Shown piece after piece: positions 7,902 to 23,413 of a stretch of 27,480 nt of DNA; within the stretch, counting starts at the first letter, position 1; the number at the start of each line of letters is the position of its first letter. This DNA comes from DASZZZ01 sp036260375. GTDB taxonomy: Bacteria; Actinomycetota; CADDZG01; WHSQ01. The notes beneath the pieces were generated by a model. That model was not told the origin of the DNA. It searched no databases and saw only the letters and a list, made by a program, of their open reading frames with translations. The translations under genes and the position numbers were made by a program. The stretch covers positions 1-27,480 of the forward strand of contig DASZZZ010000008.1 in assembly GCA_036260375.1 (NCBI GenBank), in the 5' to 3' direction.

Positions 7902-8180
7902 CTAGCCCCCCACACCGGCGGGCTGCGTCGCGCGCAGACCGGCGACGAGGTCGGCGATCGCGTCGATGTCCCGGAAGTTGGCCCCGACGATGTCCTGCGG
8001 TGGCACGGTGACGCCGAGCTCGTCGCGGATGAACCCGAGCAGGCGCGCGGTGTTCATCGAGTTGAGCACCCCCCACTCGAGCAGGGGCGTCGACCCCGTG
8101 AGCTCGCCGCGCTCGTCGTCGCCCAGCAGGTGCGTGGCCACGAACCGGTGGATCGCGTCGAAGATCTCGTTGCGCTGCAT
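7902..8180 (-). CDS. Stand-alone acyl/peptidyl carrier protein, PltL-like, copy 1
   Basis: A 92-aa discrete carrier protein. The predicted phosphopantetheine attachment site is Ser41 in WGVLNSMNTARLL; the usual Asp before the Ser is Asn. The helical pattern (EIFDAIHRFVATHLL, ARLLGFIRDELGVTVPP, DIDAIADLVAGL) matches discrete carriers that receive prolyl groups from PltF/RedM-type ligases. Start ATG at 8180 is supported by GGGGGGAGGTG eight bases upstream and by the identical start of copy 2. It sits between the flavin reductase and antiporter genes. The gene is a 260-nt, six-mismatch inverted duplicate of the one at 12013; the proteins differ mainly at residues 51, 79, 81 and the C-terminus. 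It should carry prolyl, then pyrrolyl and chloropyrrolyl thioesters. Confidence 0.88.
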   Translation of the reverse strand: MQRNEIFDAIHRFVATHLLGDDERGELTGSTPLLEWGVLNSMNTARLLGFIRDELGVTVPPQDIVGANFRDIDAIADLVAGLRATQPAGVGG

Positions 8181-8203
8181 GTGAACTGGCACCTCCCCCC
8201 TCT
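7921..8203 (-). repeat. Inverted repeat arm 1 (carrier-protein gene copy 1)
   Basis: 7921-8180 is the reverse complement of 12013-12272 with six mismatches over 260 nt (my count by eye, about 98% identity). Similarity continues, with small indels, through the purine-rich ribosome-binding region to about 8203. Third positions are conserved as strictly as coding positions, so the duplication is recent or kept uniform by gene conversion. Confidence 0.9.
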
Positions 8204-8233
8204 TGGCCTACGAAACGTGGTGACGCGGCGCGA

Positions 8234-8827
8234 TCACGATCCCGTCGCCGCCACCGTCACGAGCGCGGACTCGTCGGAGTCGCCGACCGGCCACGCGCCG
8301 TAGCAGCGTTGCCAGTACATGAGCGGGCCACAGCCCTCGACCGGTCCACCGCCGTCGACGATCGAGCCGAGCAGAATGGTGTGGTCGCCTGCCTCTATCT
8401 CGCGCGCGAGGCGGCAGTCGGCGAACGCGAGGGAGTCGTCGTACAGCCACGGGAGCCCCGTCGTCGGGCTCCGCCGCCACGCGACCGACGAGAACTTGTC
8501 GGGAGAGCGCGACGCGAACGTCTGCGACACGTGCGCGCTCTCGGCACGCAGGAAGTTGACGACGAAGCCGCCACTGTCGCGCAGCGCCTCGAGCGTCCGG
8601 TTCCGTTTGTCCACGCACACGAGCAGCAGCGGCGGCGTCATCGAGACGCTGCACACGGCGCTGCACGTCAAGCCGCGCGGGATCCCGTCGCGGTCGTAGC
8701 CGGTCACGACCGCGACTCCGGTCGGCAGCGCGCCCATGATCGACCTGAACGTGTCGGGATCGACGCCTTCGTCGTTCACGAGCCGCGGCAGGTCGTCCGC
8801 GCTCGTCTTCTCCTGGACGGCCTTCAT
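8234..8827 (-). CDS. Flavin reductase (HpaC/PheA2-like) domain protein
   Basis: A 197-aa flavin reductase-like domain protein: FRSIMGALPTGVAVVTGYD (28-46), RGLTCSAVCSVSMTPPLLLVCVD (51-73, shown in part: GLTCSAVCSVSMTPPLLLV), GGFVVNFLRAESAHVSQTFAS and GDHTILLGSIVDG, all family hallmarks of FMN/FAD-binding NAD(P)H:flavin oxidoreductases. The role is to supply FADH2 to the flavin-dependent halogenase encoded at 12348, a standard partnership. It starts 4 nt after the stop of the AMP-ligase gene and precedes carrier-protein copy 1 by about 53 nt. The N-terminal ~25 residues are a non-conserved extension. Co-transcription with the starter-unit genes supports assignment to this pathway. Confidence 0.9.
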   Translation of the reverse strand: MKAVQEKTSADDLPRLVNDEGVDPDTFRSIMGALPTGVAVVTGYDRDGIPRGLTCSAVCSVSMTPPLLLVCVDKRNRTLEALRDSGGFVVNFLRAESAHVSQTFASRSPDKFSSVAWRRSPTTGLPWLYDDSLAFADCRLAREIEAGDHTILLGSIVDGGGPVEGCGPLMYWQRCYGAWPVGDSDESALVTVAATGS

Positions 8828-8831
8828 GACA

Positions 8832-10331
8832 TCACCCCGTGAGCGTCTCGGACCGGTCGGCGAGCGCGACCAGCCTCCGGCGGTCGGTCTTCCCGTTCTG
8901 CGTACGCGGGAGCTCGTCGAGCGCGTGGACCGCGTCGACGATCATGTAGCGAGGCAGCCGCTCGGCGCAGTGCCGCTTGGCGTCGAGCAGCGACGGCGCG
9001 TGCCCGTTGGCGGGGACGACGAACGCCTCGAGCCTCGATGTCATGCCGGCGCCCGTGGCCACGACGGCGACCTCCGCGACGTCCGGATGCGTCAACAGCG
9101 CGCTCTCGACTTCGCCGAGCTCGACGCGGTGTCCACGCACCTTCACCATGTGGTCGCGCCGTCCGACGTAGTCGAACACCCCGTCCTCGATCACCCGGAC
9201 GAGGTCGCCGGTCGCGTACGGGCCCTCGTGCGGGTCGCGCCCCCAGTAGCCGAGCATCACGGTCGGGCCCTCGACGTACAGCTCACCCTCCTCGCCCGGC
9301 CCCGCGACCGAGCCGTCGTCCTTGCGCGCCCACACGCGGTCGCCCGAGCACGCGCACCCGATCGGGACCGGGCGCGACGCGTCGAAGTCCTCGTGCACCT
9401 CGTGGTAGGTGCACACGTTCGTCTCCGTCGGTCCGTAGAGGTTGAGGAAGCGGATGCCGGGCCAGTGCGTACGCAGCGTCGCGAGGTGCGTCGTCGGGAA
9501 CGGCTCGCCCGCGAACAGCAGGACGCGCAGCTTCTCGGGTGGGTCCATGTCGAGCAGCCCGCCCTCACGCATCATGAGCACGAGCGCCGACGGCACCGAG
9601 TACCACACCGTGATGCCGTGACGCAGCACGTCGACGAGAGCGGTCGGGGAGTACGCGAGCTGCGACGGGATGAGATGCACCGACGCGCCGGCGAGGAACG
9701 CGACGTAGAGGTCCAGCACCGAGAGGTCGAAGTTGAACGGCGCGTGGTTCGCGAAGCAGTCGTCGCTAGTGGCTTCGATCTCCTTCGCCGCCCACTCGAC
9801 GAACGCCATCGCGTTGCGGTGGCTGATGCAGACCCCCTTCGGGTCTCCCGTCGAGCCCGACGTGTACAGGATGTAGGCCATGTCGTCGTCGTCGACACGC
9901 GCCGACACCGGCGTCGGCTCGTCGCCGGACGCCGCGGCGCCGAAGTACGGCTCGTCGATCTCGACGCACTCGAAGCGCCCGGGCGCGGCGTCGCGCAGCT
10001 CCGCGGCGCGGTCTGCGGTCGTCGCGACGACGGTCGCGTCGCAGTCGGTCGCGATCTTGAGCGCGCGCGCCAGCGGGTTCGCGCCGTCGACCGGCACGTA
10101 CACCGCGCCGAGGCGCAGCACCGCCTGCATCGCGGTGACCGCGCGCGTCGACTTGTCGGACCAGATGACGACTCGATCGCCCTTCGACACGCCGAGCCGG
10201 CTGAGAGACCGCGCGAACCAGTTCGCGTCGGCGTCGAGCTCCTCGTACGACAGGTTGTCGTCCGGGCCGGTCACTGCGACGCCGCCGGGATTGCGACGCG
10301 CGGCCTCGATCACTAGCTCGTGGAGCTTCAC
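8832..10331 (-). CDS. L-proline:carrier-protein AMP ligase (PltF/RedM-like adenylation enzyme)
   Basis: A 499-aa free-standing adenylation enzyme. Motifs: A3 YTSGSTGDPKGV (156-167), a NHAPFNFDLSVLDLY segment (195-209), A5 NLYGPTETNV (297-306), A7 YATGDLV (372-378), A8 KVRGHRVELGEVE (397-409) and A10 Lys481 in NGKTDRR. The overall pattern, including TVWYSVPSALVLMM (241-254) and FAGEPFPTTHL, is that of ligases that activate L-proline and load it on a discrete carrier for pyrrole formation. The GTG start overlaps the upstream dehydrogenase stop (GTGA, 4-nt overlap), indicating translational coupling; AAGGGGGG lies just upstream. With the dehydrogenase and carrier it forms the three-gene pyrrole-2-carboxyl cassette. 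Proline specificity is inferred from family resemblance and context, not from a tested code. Confidence 0.9.
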   Translation of the reverse strand: MKLHELVIEAARRNPGGVAVTGPDDNLSYEELDADANWFARSLSRLGVSKGDRVVIWSDKSTRAVTAMQAVLRLGAVYVPVDGANPLARALKIATDCDATVVATTADRAAELRDAAPGRFECVEIDEPYFGAAASGDEPTPVSARVDDDDMAYILYTSGSTGDPKGVCISHRNAMAFVEWAAKEIEATSDDCFANHAPFNFDLSVLDLYVAFLAGASVHLIPSQLAYSPTALVDVLRHGITVWYSVPSALVLMMREGGLLDMDPPEKLRVLLFAGEPFPTTHLATLRTHWPGIRFLNLYGPTETNVCTYHEVHEDFDASRPVPIGCACSGDRVWARKDDGSVAGPGEEGELYVEGPTVMLGYWGRDPHEGPYATGDLVRVIEDGVFDYVGRRDHMVKVRGHRVELGEVESALLTHPDVAEVAVVATGAGMTSRLEAFVVPANGHAPSLLDAKRHCAERLPRYMIVDAVHALDELPRTQNGKTDRRRLVALADRSETLTG

Positions 10332-11473
10332 AGTCCCACCCCCCTTGCCACCATTTCGCGCTGGATGTCCGAGGTCCCCGAGAAGATCGTGGTCGGCACC
10401 GCGTCGCGCAGCACCTCCTCGATGCCGTGGTCGACGAGGTAGCCGCGCCCGCCGAAGATCGAGATCGCGTCGAGACCCGACTGCACCGCGGCCTCCGACA
10501 CCGCGAGCTTCGACAGCGCGACCGCGACGGTCGCGTCCTCGCCGTGGTCGACGAGCCAGCAGGCGCGATACAGCAGCCAACGTGCGGCCTCGAGGCGCAG
10601 CTTCATGTCGGCGATGCGGTGCGACACCGCCTGGAACTCGCCGATGCGGCGGCCGAACTGGCGGCGCGTGCGAGCGTGCTCGACGCAGCGCTCGAGCGTC
10701 CGCTCCATCGCGCCGACCCACCCGGCGAACAGGCACGACCGCTCCCACGTCATCGAGTGTTGGAAGATGGCGCCGCCCTGCCCCGGGACGCCGAGGACGT
10801 TGGCGTCGGGCACGCGGCAGCCGTCGAGGCGCAGCACGCCCGCGGGACAGCCGTTGAGGCCCATCTTCCCGAACGGCTCCGACACCTCGACGCCCGGCGC
10901 GTCGCGCTCGACCACGAACCCGGTGGCGCCGAGGAAGCCGGCGGTCGGGTCGGTCGTCGCGTAGACCACGAAGACGTCGGCCTCGGGCCCGTTGGTCACG
11001 AACGTCTTCTCGCCGTCGAGGACGTAGCCGTCGCCGTCGCGCCGTGCCGTCGTGGCGAGCTTCGAGACGTCGGAGCCCGCGTCCTCCTCGGTGATGGCGT
11101 TGCCGGCGACTGCGTCGCCCGAGCACAGCGCCGGCAGGATGCGGGACTTGAGCTCCGGCCGGCCGAACTCGGCGATCGGCACCGCGCACGCGAACAGGTG
11201 CGCGCTCGCACCGAACACGAGCCCCGCGTCGGGGCAGCCGCGCCCGAACGCCTCCACGAGGTGGGCGCTGTCGAGCGCCCCGAGGCCCCGGCCCCCGTAC
11301 TCGGGCGGGATCGGCAGCCCGAGGAGCCCGAGCTCGCCGCACAGCCGCCAGCGCTTGCGCGTGAACGGCGAGCGCGGCCCGTGCCGCCCGGGCTCGTCGC
11401 CGAGGCGGTCGCGCACCTCGGCGAGGGTCTCCTCGTACGCCCTCGTCTGTTCGTCCGTCCACGTGAGCCGCAT
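10328..11473 (-). CDS. Prolyl-S-carrier-protein dehydrogenase (PltE/RedW-like acyl-CoA dehydrogenase family)
   Basis: A 381-aa acyl-CoA dehydrogenase-fold flavoprotein. Visible family segments: GLPIPPEYGGRGLG (52-65), AGNAITEEDAGSDVSKL (123-139), DGEKTFVTNG (153-162), the RRQFGRRIGEFQAVSHRIADM region (270-290) and FGGRGYLVDHGIEEVLRDA. The base position used by most acyl-CoA dehydrogenases (EGT near the C-terminus) reads FSGTSD (364-369), with Ser instead of Glu. A Glu is instead present at 244 (MTWERSCLFAG), the place used by isovaleryl-CoA dehydrogenase and by PltE/RedW-type prolyl-carrier dehydrogenases. It would oxidise prolyl thioester to pyrrolyl-2-carboxyl thioester using FAD. The ATG is preceded by GAGGAG at 6 nt. 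It is the first gene of the minus-strand unit. Confidence 0.9.
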   Translation of the reverse strand: MRLTWTDEQTRAYEETLAEVRDRLGDEPGRHGPRSPFTRKRWRLCGELGLLGLPIPPEYGGRGLGALDSAHLVEAFGRGCPDAGLVFGASAHLFACAVPIAEFGRPELKSRILPALCSGDAVAGNAITEEDAGSDVSKLATTARRDGDGYVLDGEKTFVTNGPEADVFVVYATTDPTAGFLGATGFVVERDAPGVEVSEPFGKMGLNGCPAGVLRLDGCRVPDANVLGVPGQGGAIFQHSMTWERSCLFAGWVGAMERTLERCVEHARTRRQFGRRIGEFQAVSHRIADMKLRLEAARWLLYRACWLVDHGEDATVAVALSKLAVSEAAVQSGLDAISIFGGRGYLVDHGIEEVLRDAVPTTIFSGTSDIQREMVARGVGL

Positions 11474-11605
11474 GCCGAACTCCTCGTCGCCGTGCGGCCC
11501 GGCCCGGTCGCGGCGCGCCGGTCCGAGCGCGCAGTCGGTGATCCCCCCTCGTGGCGGTCGTCCGGCCCCCTCGCGCCCGGACGACGTCAATTCGCCGTGT
11601 GACGA

Positions 11606-11634
11606 ATTGTATGCGGAAGAGTTACGTGTGGCAA
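11606..11634 (-). promoter_or_regulatory. Promoter D for the starter-unit operon (minus strand)
   Basis: Read on the minus strand: TTGCCA (11634-11629), exactly 17 bp, then TACAAT (11611-11606), an excellent sigma-70-type promoter. The -10 continues as AATTCGTCACACGG, matching elements A, B and C. The spacer contains CGTAACTC. Transcription would begin near 11599, giving a leader of about 125 nt before the dehydrogenase ATG at 11473. Confidence 0.72.
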
Positions 11635-11733
11635 GCCCGAAAACACGGCGATCCCGGCCGCCGCGCCCCTTGGCGGCGCAAAGGCCCAGGTAGAGGGCTA
11701 CATCGAGGGATTCGAATCGCCTCCCTGCCGCCG
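11635..11733. other. Central part of the divergent control region
   Basis: No coding potential that I can support. It lies between promoter D and the dyad upstream of promoter C. It contains GC-rich inverted repeats around 11657-11680 and a perfect 10-bp palindrome GATTCGAATC at 11709-11718, a candidate protein-binding site. The whole interval between the divergent genes (11474-12012) is relatively A/T-rich for this window. Confidence 0.45.
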
Positions 11734-11760
11734 CCCTCCGGATAACTCGTTTGCGGAGGG
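11734..11760. promoter_or_regulatory. Dyad abutting the -35 of promoter C (candidate operator)
   Basis: Inverted repeat with 7-bp perfect arms CCCTCCG (11734-11740) and CGGAGGG (11754-11760) around a 13-nt centre that carries ATAACTC (11742-11748), the heptamer also present in the spacer of promoter B. The right arm ends immediately before the TTGACT at 11761. Position and symmetry suit a regulator site; a weak terminator for upstream transcription is the alternative. Confidence 0.45.
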
Positions 11761-11797
11761 TTGACTTTTCAGTTACGCCCCGATAAATTCATCACCC
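11761..11797 (+). promoter_or_regulatory. Promoter C for the halogenase/PKS operon
   Basis: TTGACT (11761-11766), a 16-bp spacer and ATAAAT (11783-11788; TAAATT with a 17-bp spacer is equivalent). The -10 runs into AATTCATCACCCG, the core shared with elements A, B and D. The spacer carries CAGTTACG, the reverse complement of the CGTAACTN pattern in promoter D. Transcription would start near 11795 and produce a ~220-nt leader before the carrier-protein ATG at 12013. Confidence 0.7.
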
Positions 11798-11939
11798 GAG
11801 GAAATGAGGGGGGGCACCGGTGGAGCCGGTGCAGCCGGCGGGCTCTCGCCGGAGGCGTCTATCCGCACGACGCGCCACTCCACACGCGACCGCGGCGGGT
11901 CGCGCGGAGGTGCCGCGGGTGCGCTCCCTGCACGCACAT

Positions 11940-11962
11940 CCGGCCCGGCCGCGCCGGGCCGG
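11940..11962 (+). other. GC-rich hairpin in the leader of the halogenase/PKS operon
   Basis: Perfect 10-bp arms CCGGCCCGGC (11940-11949) and GCCGGGCCGG (11953-11962) with a 3-nt loop. It lies in the predicted untranslated leader about 50 nt before the start codon of carrier-protein copy 2. There is no T-run. It could pause or attenuate transcription, or stabilise the mRNA; no known riboswitch class is recognised. Confidence 0.45.
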
Positions 11963-11989
11963 GCGGCCATAGGGACTTCGGCAGCACCG

Positions 11990-12272
11990 AAAGAGGGGGA
12001 GGTGCAGCTCACATGCAGCGCAACGAGATCTTCGATGCGATCCACCGGTTCGTGGCCACGCACCTGCTGGGCGACGACGAGCGCGGCGAGCTCACGGGGT
12101 CGACGCCCCTGCTCGAGTGGGGGGTGCTCAACTCGATGAACACCGCGCGCCTGCTCGGGTTCGTCCGCGACGAGCTCGGCGTCACGGTGCCGCCGCAGGA
12201 CATCGTCGGGGCCAACTTCCGGGACATCGACGCGATCGCCGACCTCATCGCCGATCTGCGCGCGACGCAGCC
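11990..12272 (+). repeat. Inverted repeat arm 2 (carrier-protein gene copy 2)
   Basis: 12013-12272 matches the reverse complement of 7921-8180 with six mismatches in 260 nt. The preceding AAAGAGGGGGAGGTG also resembles the leader of copy 1. The arms face each other across a 3.8-kb segment carrying the flavin reductase, AMP ligase, dehydrogenase and both promoters. Confidence 0.9.
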
Positions 12273-12285
12273 CGTCGGCGCGTGA
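12013..12285 (+). CDS. Stand-alone acyl/peptidyl carrier protein, PltL-like, copy 2
   Basis: A 90-aa discrete carrier protein, identical to copy 1 except for a few substitutions (Val51, Ile79, Asp81 and the last residues). The predicted pantetheinylated residue is Ser41 in GVLNSMNT. The ATG is preceded by GGGGGAGGTG. It is the first gene of the plus-strand unit and lies 62 nt before the halogenase gene. The frame stays open upstream to the promoter, but there is no start with a ribosome binding site there and copy 1 has no matching extension. The most economical role is to hold the pyrrolyl group for the halogenase and to hand it to KS1, while copy 1 is loaded by the ligase. Equal and redundant function is just as possible. 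Confidence 0.88.
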   Translation: MQRNEIFDAIHRFVATHLLGDDERGELTGSTPLLEWGVLNSMNTARLLGFVRDELGVTVPPQDIVGANFRDIDAIADLIADLRATQPVGA

Positions 12286-12347
12286 TGCACACGTAGACGG
12301 CAAGCCAGCACGGACGTCACGGAGACGATTCGCAGGGGGTGGCAGTG

Positions 12348-13691
12348 ATGAAGGCAGACTTCGACGTTGGCATCGTCGGCGGCGGGCCCGCGGGCTCGAC
12401 GATGGCGGCGTACCTCACGGAAGCCGGGCTCTCCTGCGCGGTGTTCGAGGGTGACCTCTTCCCGCGCCCGCACGTCGGCGAGTCGCTCGTCCCGGCGGTG
12501 ACGCCGGTGATGGCCGAGACCGGCGTGCTCGACAAGATCGACGCGGCGAACTTCCCGCGCAAGTACGGGGCCGCGTGGACGTCGGCGGAGAGTCGCAACA
12601 TCGACCCGCTCGACTTCCAGCTGTCGCACGACTTCAAGCTCGCGCAGATCCAGTTCAACGAGCGCGACCAGGAGGGCGTCGACCGCGACTACACGTACCA
12701 CGTCGATCGCGCGAAGTTCGACCTCATCCTGCTCCAGCACGCGCACAGCCTGGGCGCCAACGTGTTCGAGGGCGTCCGCGTCACGCGCGTCGACTTCTCC
12801 GACCCCGACCTGCCCGTGATCAAGTGCCGGATGGGGGCCAAGCACGTCGACGTGACCGTTCGTTGCGTGGTCGACGCGAGCGGACGCCGGACGCTGCTCG
12901 GCAACCAGCTGAAGCTCAAGGTGCCCGACCCCGTCTTCAACCAGTACGCGATCCACACGTGGTTCGAGGGTCTCGACCGCCGCGCGCTCGCGCTCGCCGA
13001 CGGGCAGGCGGACTACATCTTCATCCACTTCCTGCCGATCAGCCACACCTGGGTGTGGCAGATCCCGATCACCGACACGATCACGAGCGTCGGCGTCGTC
13101 ACGCAGAAGCAGCGCTTCAAGTCGGCGAAGTCCGACCGCGAGCTCTTCTTCTGGGACTCGGTCGCGAGCCGTCCGGAGCTGCTCGACGCGCTGAAGAACG
13201 CCGAGCGCGTGCGCCCGTTCAAGACCGAGGGCGACTACAGCTACGGCATGAAGCAGGTCGCGGGCGACGGGTTCGTGATGGTCGGCGACGCGGCGCGCTT
13301 CGTCGACCCGATCTTCTCGAGCGGCGTCAGCGTCGCGCTCAACAGCGCGCGGCTCGCGTCCAAGGAGATCATCGCCGCGGCGGAGGCCGGCGACTTCCGC
13401 CGGCCGCGCTTCTCCAACTACGAGTCGAAGATCAAGCGTGCGGTCCGCAACTGGTACGACTTCATCACGATCTACTACCGGCTCAACGTCCTCTTCACGG
13501 CGTTCGTCGAGGATCCGCGCTATCGCAACGACGTCCTCCAGATGCTCCAGGGCGACGTCTACAACGAGGAGAAGCCCAAGGCGCTGATCGAGATGCAGAA
13601 GGTCGTCGAGGCCGTCGAGAACGACCCGACGCACCTGTGGCACCCGTACCTCAGCGACATGAAGTCTCCGGCGGTGGGCGTGCTCTCCTGA
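12348..13691 (+). CDS. FAD-dependent halogenase, PltA-like (pyrrolyl-S-carrier-protein chlorinase)
   Basis: A 447-aa flavin-dependent halogenase. It has the FAD dinucleotide-binding motif GGGPAGS (11-17), PRPHVGESLVPAVTPV (39-54), the Lys72 in FPRKYGAAW that corresponds to the catalytic lysine of the class, the halogenase signature WVWQIP (235-240), and GDAARFVDPIFSSGV (313-327). Length and the KYGAAW/DPIFSSGV segments fit the carrier-protein-dependent pyrrole halogenases (PltA type, ~450 aa) rather than the longer tryptophan halogenases (>500 aa). It should install one or two chlorines on pyrrolyl-2-carboxyl-S-carrier protein, using FADH2 from the co-encoded flavin reductase and O2. ATG is preceded by AGGGGG at 8 nt; a GTG one codon upstream is possible. 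The number and position of halogens cannot be read from sequence. Confidence 0.93.
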   Translation: MKADFDVGIVGGGPAGSTMAAYLTEAGLSCAVFEGDLFPRPHVGESLVPAVTPVMAETGVLDKIDAANFPRKYGAAWTSAESRNIDPLDFQLSHDFKLAQIQFNERDQEGVDRDYTYHVDRAKFDLILLQHAHSLGANVFEGVRVTRVDFSDPDLPVIKCRMGAKHVDVTVRCVVDASGRRTLLGNQLKLKVPDPVFNQYAIHTWFEGLDRRALALADGQADYIFIHFLPISHTWVWQIPITDTITSVGVVTQKQRFKSAKSDRELFFWDSVASRPELLDALKNAERVRPFKTEGDYSYGMKQVAGDGFVMVGDAARFVDPIFSSGVSVALNSARLASKEIIAAAEAGDFRRPRFSNYESKIKRAVRNWYDFITIYYRLNVLFTAFVEDPRYRNDVLQMLQGDVYNEEKPKALIEMQKVVEAVENDPTHLWHPYLSDMKSPAVGVLS

Positions 13692-13730
13692 GCACGCCCC
13701 CGCCCGCGCACACGGAGGCAGTTGGATCCG

Positions 13731-22460
<8,730 letters not shown>

Positions 22461-22543
22461 ATCGACGACGTGGACTACCGGCGCCGGGCCGGACGGACGA
22501 GGGGGGTGTCGATGGAACGCAACGGGACGCACGGAGGTGCGAG

Positions 22544-23413
22544 ATGAGGGGCGGGCTGTTCGCAGGACAGGGGTTGCGCGCCGCGACGGTCCTGGGCGCG
22601 CTCCCGCGGCGCCACGCGCGCGTCGTGAGCGCGTCGCGCCGTCTCGGCTACGACGTGCGCTGGCGGGTGTCGGTGGCGGCGGGCCGGCCCGACGCCGGTC
22701 TGCCGACGGTGATCGCGCAGCCGGCGATCTTCGTCGCGGGCGTGGTCGCGTACGAGCGGGCGCTCGAATCGGGCGAACGCTTCGACGCCCTCATGGGCCA
22801 CAGCATCGGCGAGTACGCCGCGCTCGTCGCGGCGGAGGCGATGACGTTCGAGGACGCGCTGGACGTCGTCGCGGCGCGGGCGCGGGCGATGGAGTCGGCG
22901 GCGCGCCGCAATCCGGGCGGGATGGCCGCGATCCGGGGGCTCGACCGCGTCGACGCCGGTGCGATCGCATGGTCGGCGGGCGTCGAGGTCGCGAACGACA
23001 ACTCCACCGAGGAGATCGTCGTGTCGGGACCGGACGCGGGGCTCGCGCGCGCCGCGTCGGCGGCCCACGCGCGCGGGGGCCGCGTGCTGCGACTGCCGGT
23101 CGCGGGACCGTTCCATACCGAGGCGATGGCGCCGGCGAGTGCGGCGGTCGCGCGCGCCCTCGAGGACGTCTCGATATCGGCGCCGCGCATCCCGGTCGTG
23201 TCGAACGTGACCGGCCTGCCGTACGAGAGCGCCGACGACGTCGCGGCGCTGCTCGTTCAGCAGGTGACGAGCTTGGTGCAGTTCCGGCGCGGGCTGGAAT
23301 GGATGTGGGACGCGGGCGTCCGCGGCGTCGTGGACCTCGGCCCCGGAGAGGTGGTCGGCCGCCACGCGTACGCGACGTTCGCCACCATGGAGAGGGTGAT
23401 GACGGTTGCCTGA
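22544..23413 (+). CDS. Stand-alone malonyl-CoA:ACP-type acyltransferase (candidate trans-acting AT)
   Basis: A 289-aa FabD-type acyltransferase: LFAGQG (5-10), nucleophile Ser87 in GHSIGEYAAL, a conserved Arg in ARARAMESA (~112-114), NDNSTEEIVVSGP (151-163) and the catalytic His191 in GPFHTEAM. The ATG follows GGAGGTG closely. It starts 83 nt after the PKS stop and overlaps the next gene. Since AT2 of the PKS lacks its nucleophile, this enzyme is a natural candidate to load malonyl groups on ACP2 in trans. Alternatives are a proofreading acyl hydrolase of the kind found in trans-AT clusters, or an enzyme that removes or transfers the finished chain. GPFHT is closer to the malonyl-type FHS motif than to the methylmalonyl-type YASH motif, but specificity is not certain. 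Confidence 0.88.
   Translation: MRGGLFAGQGLRAATVLGALPRRHARVVSASRRLGYDVRWRVSVAAGRPDAGLPTVIAQPAIFVAGVVAYERALESGERFDALMGHSIGEYAALVAAEAMTFEDALDVVAARARAMESAARRNPGGMAAIRGLDRVDAGAIAWSAGVEVANDNSTEEIVVSGPDAGLARAASAAHARGGRVLRLPVAGPFHTEAMAPASAAVARALEDVSISAPRIPVVSNVTGLPYESADDVAALLVQQVTSLVQFRRGLEWMWDAGVRGVVDLGPGEVVGRHAYATFATMERVMTVA

Noticed and set aside
8832..11462. Apparent fusion of the AMP ligase with a longer N-terminal region reading through the dehydrogenase gene
   Set aside because: The upstream part is the dehydrogenase in a wrong frame. The ligase starts at a GTG overlapping the dehydrogenase stop, and adenylation-domain homology begins there.
11761..12012. An 84-residue N-terminal extension of carrier-protein copy 2
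   Set aside because: The frame is open but would start in the promoter -35, has no ribosome binding site, and is absent from the near-identical copy 1.
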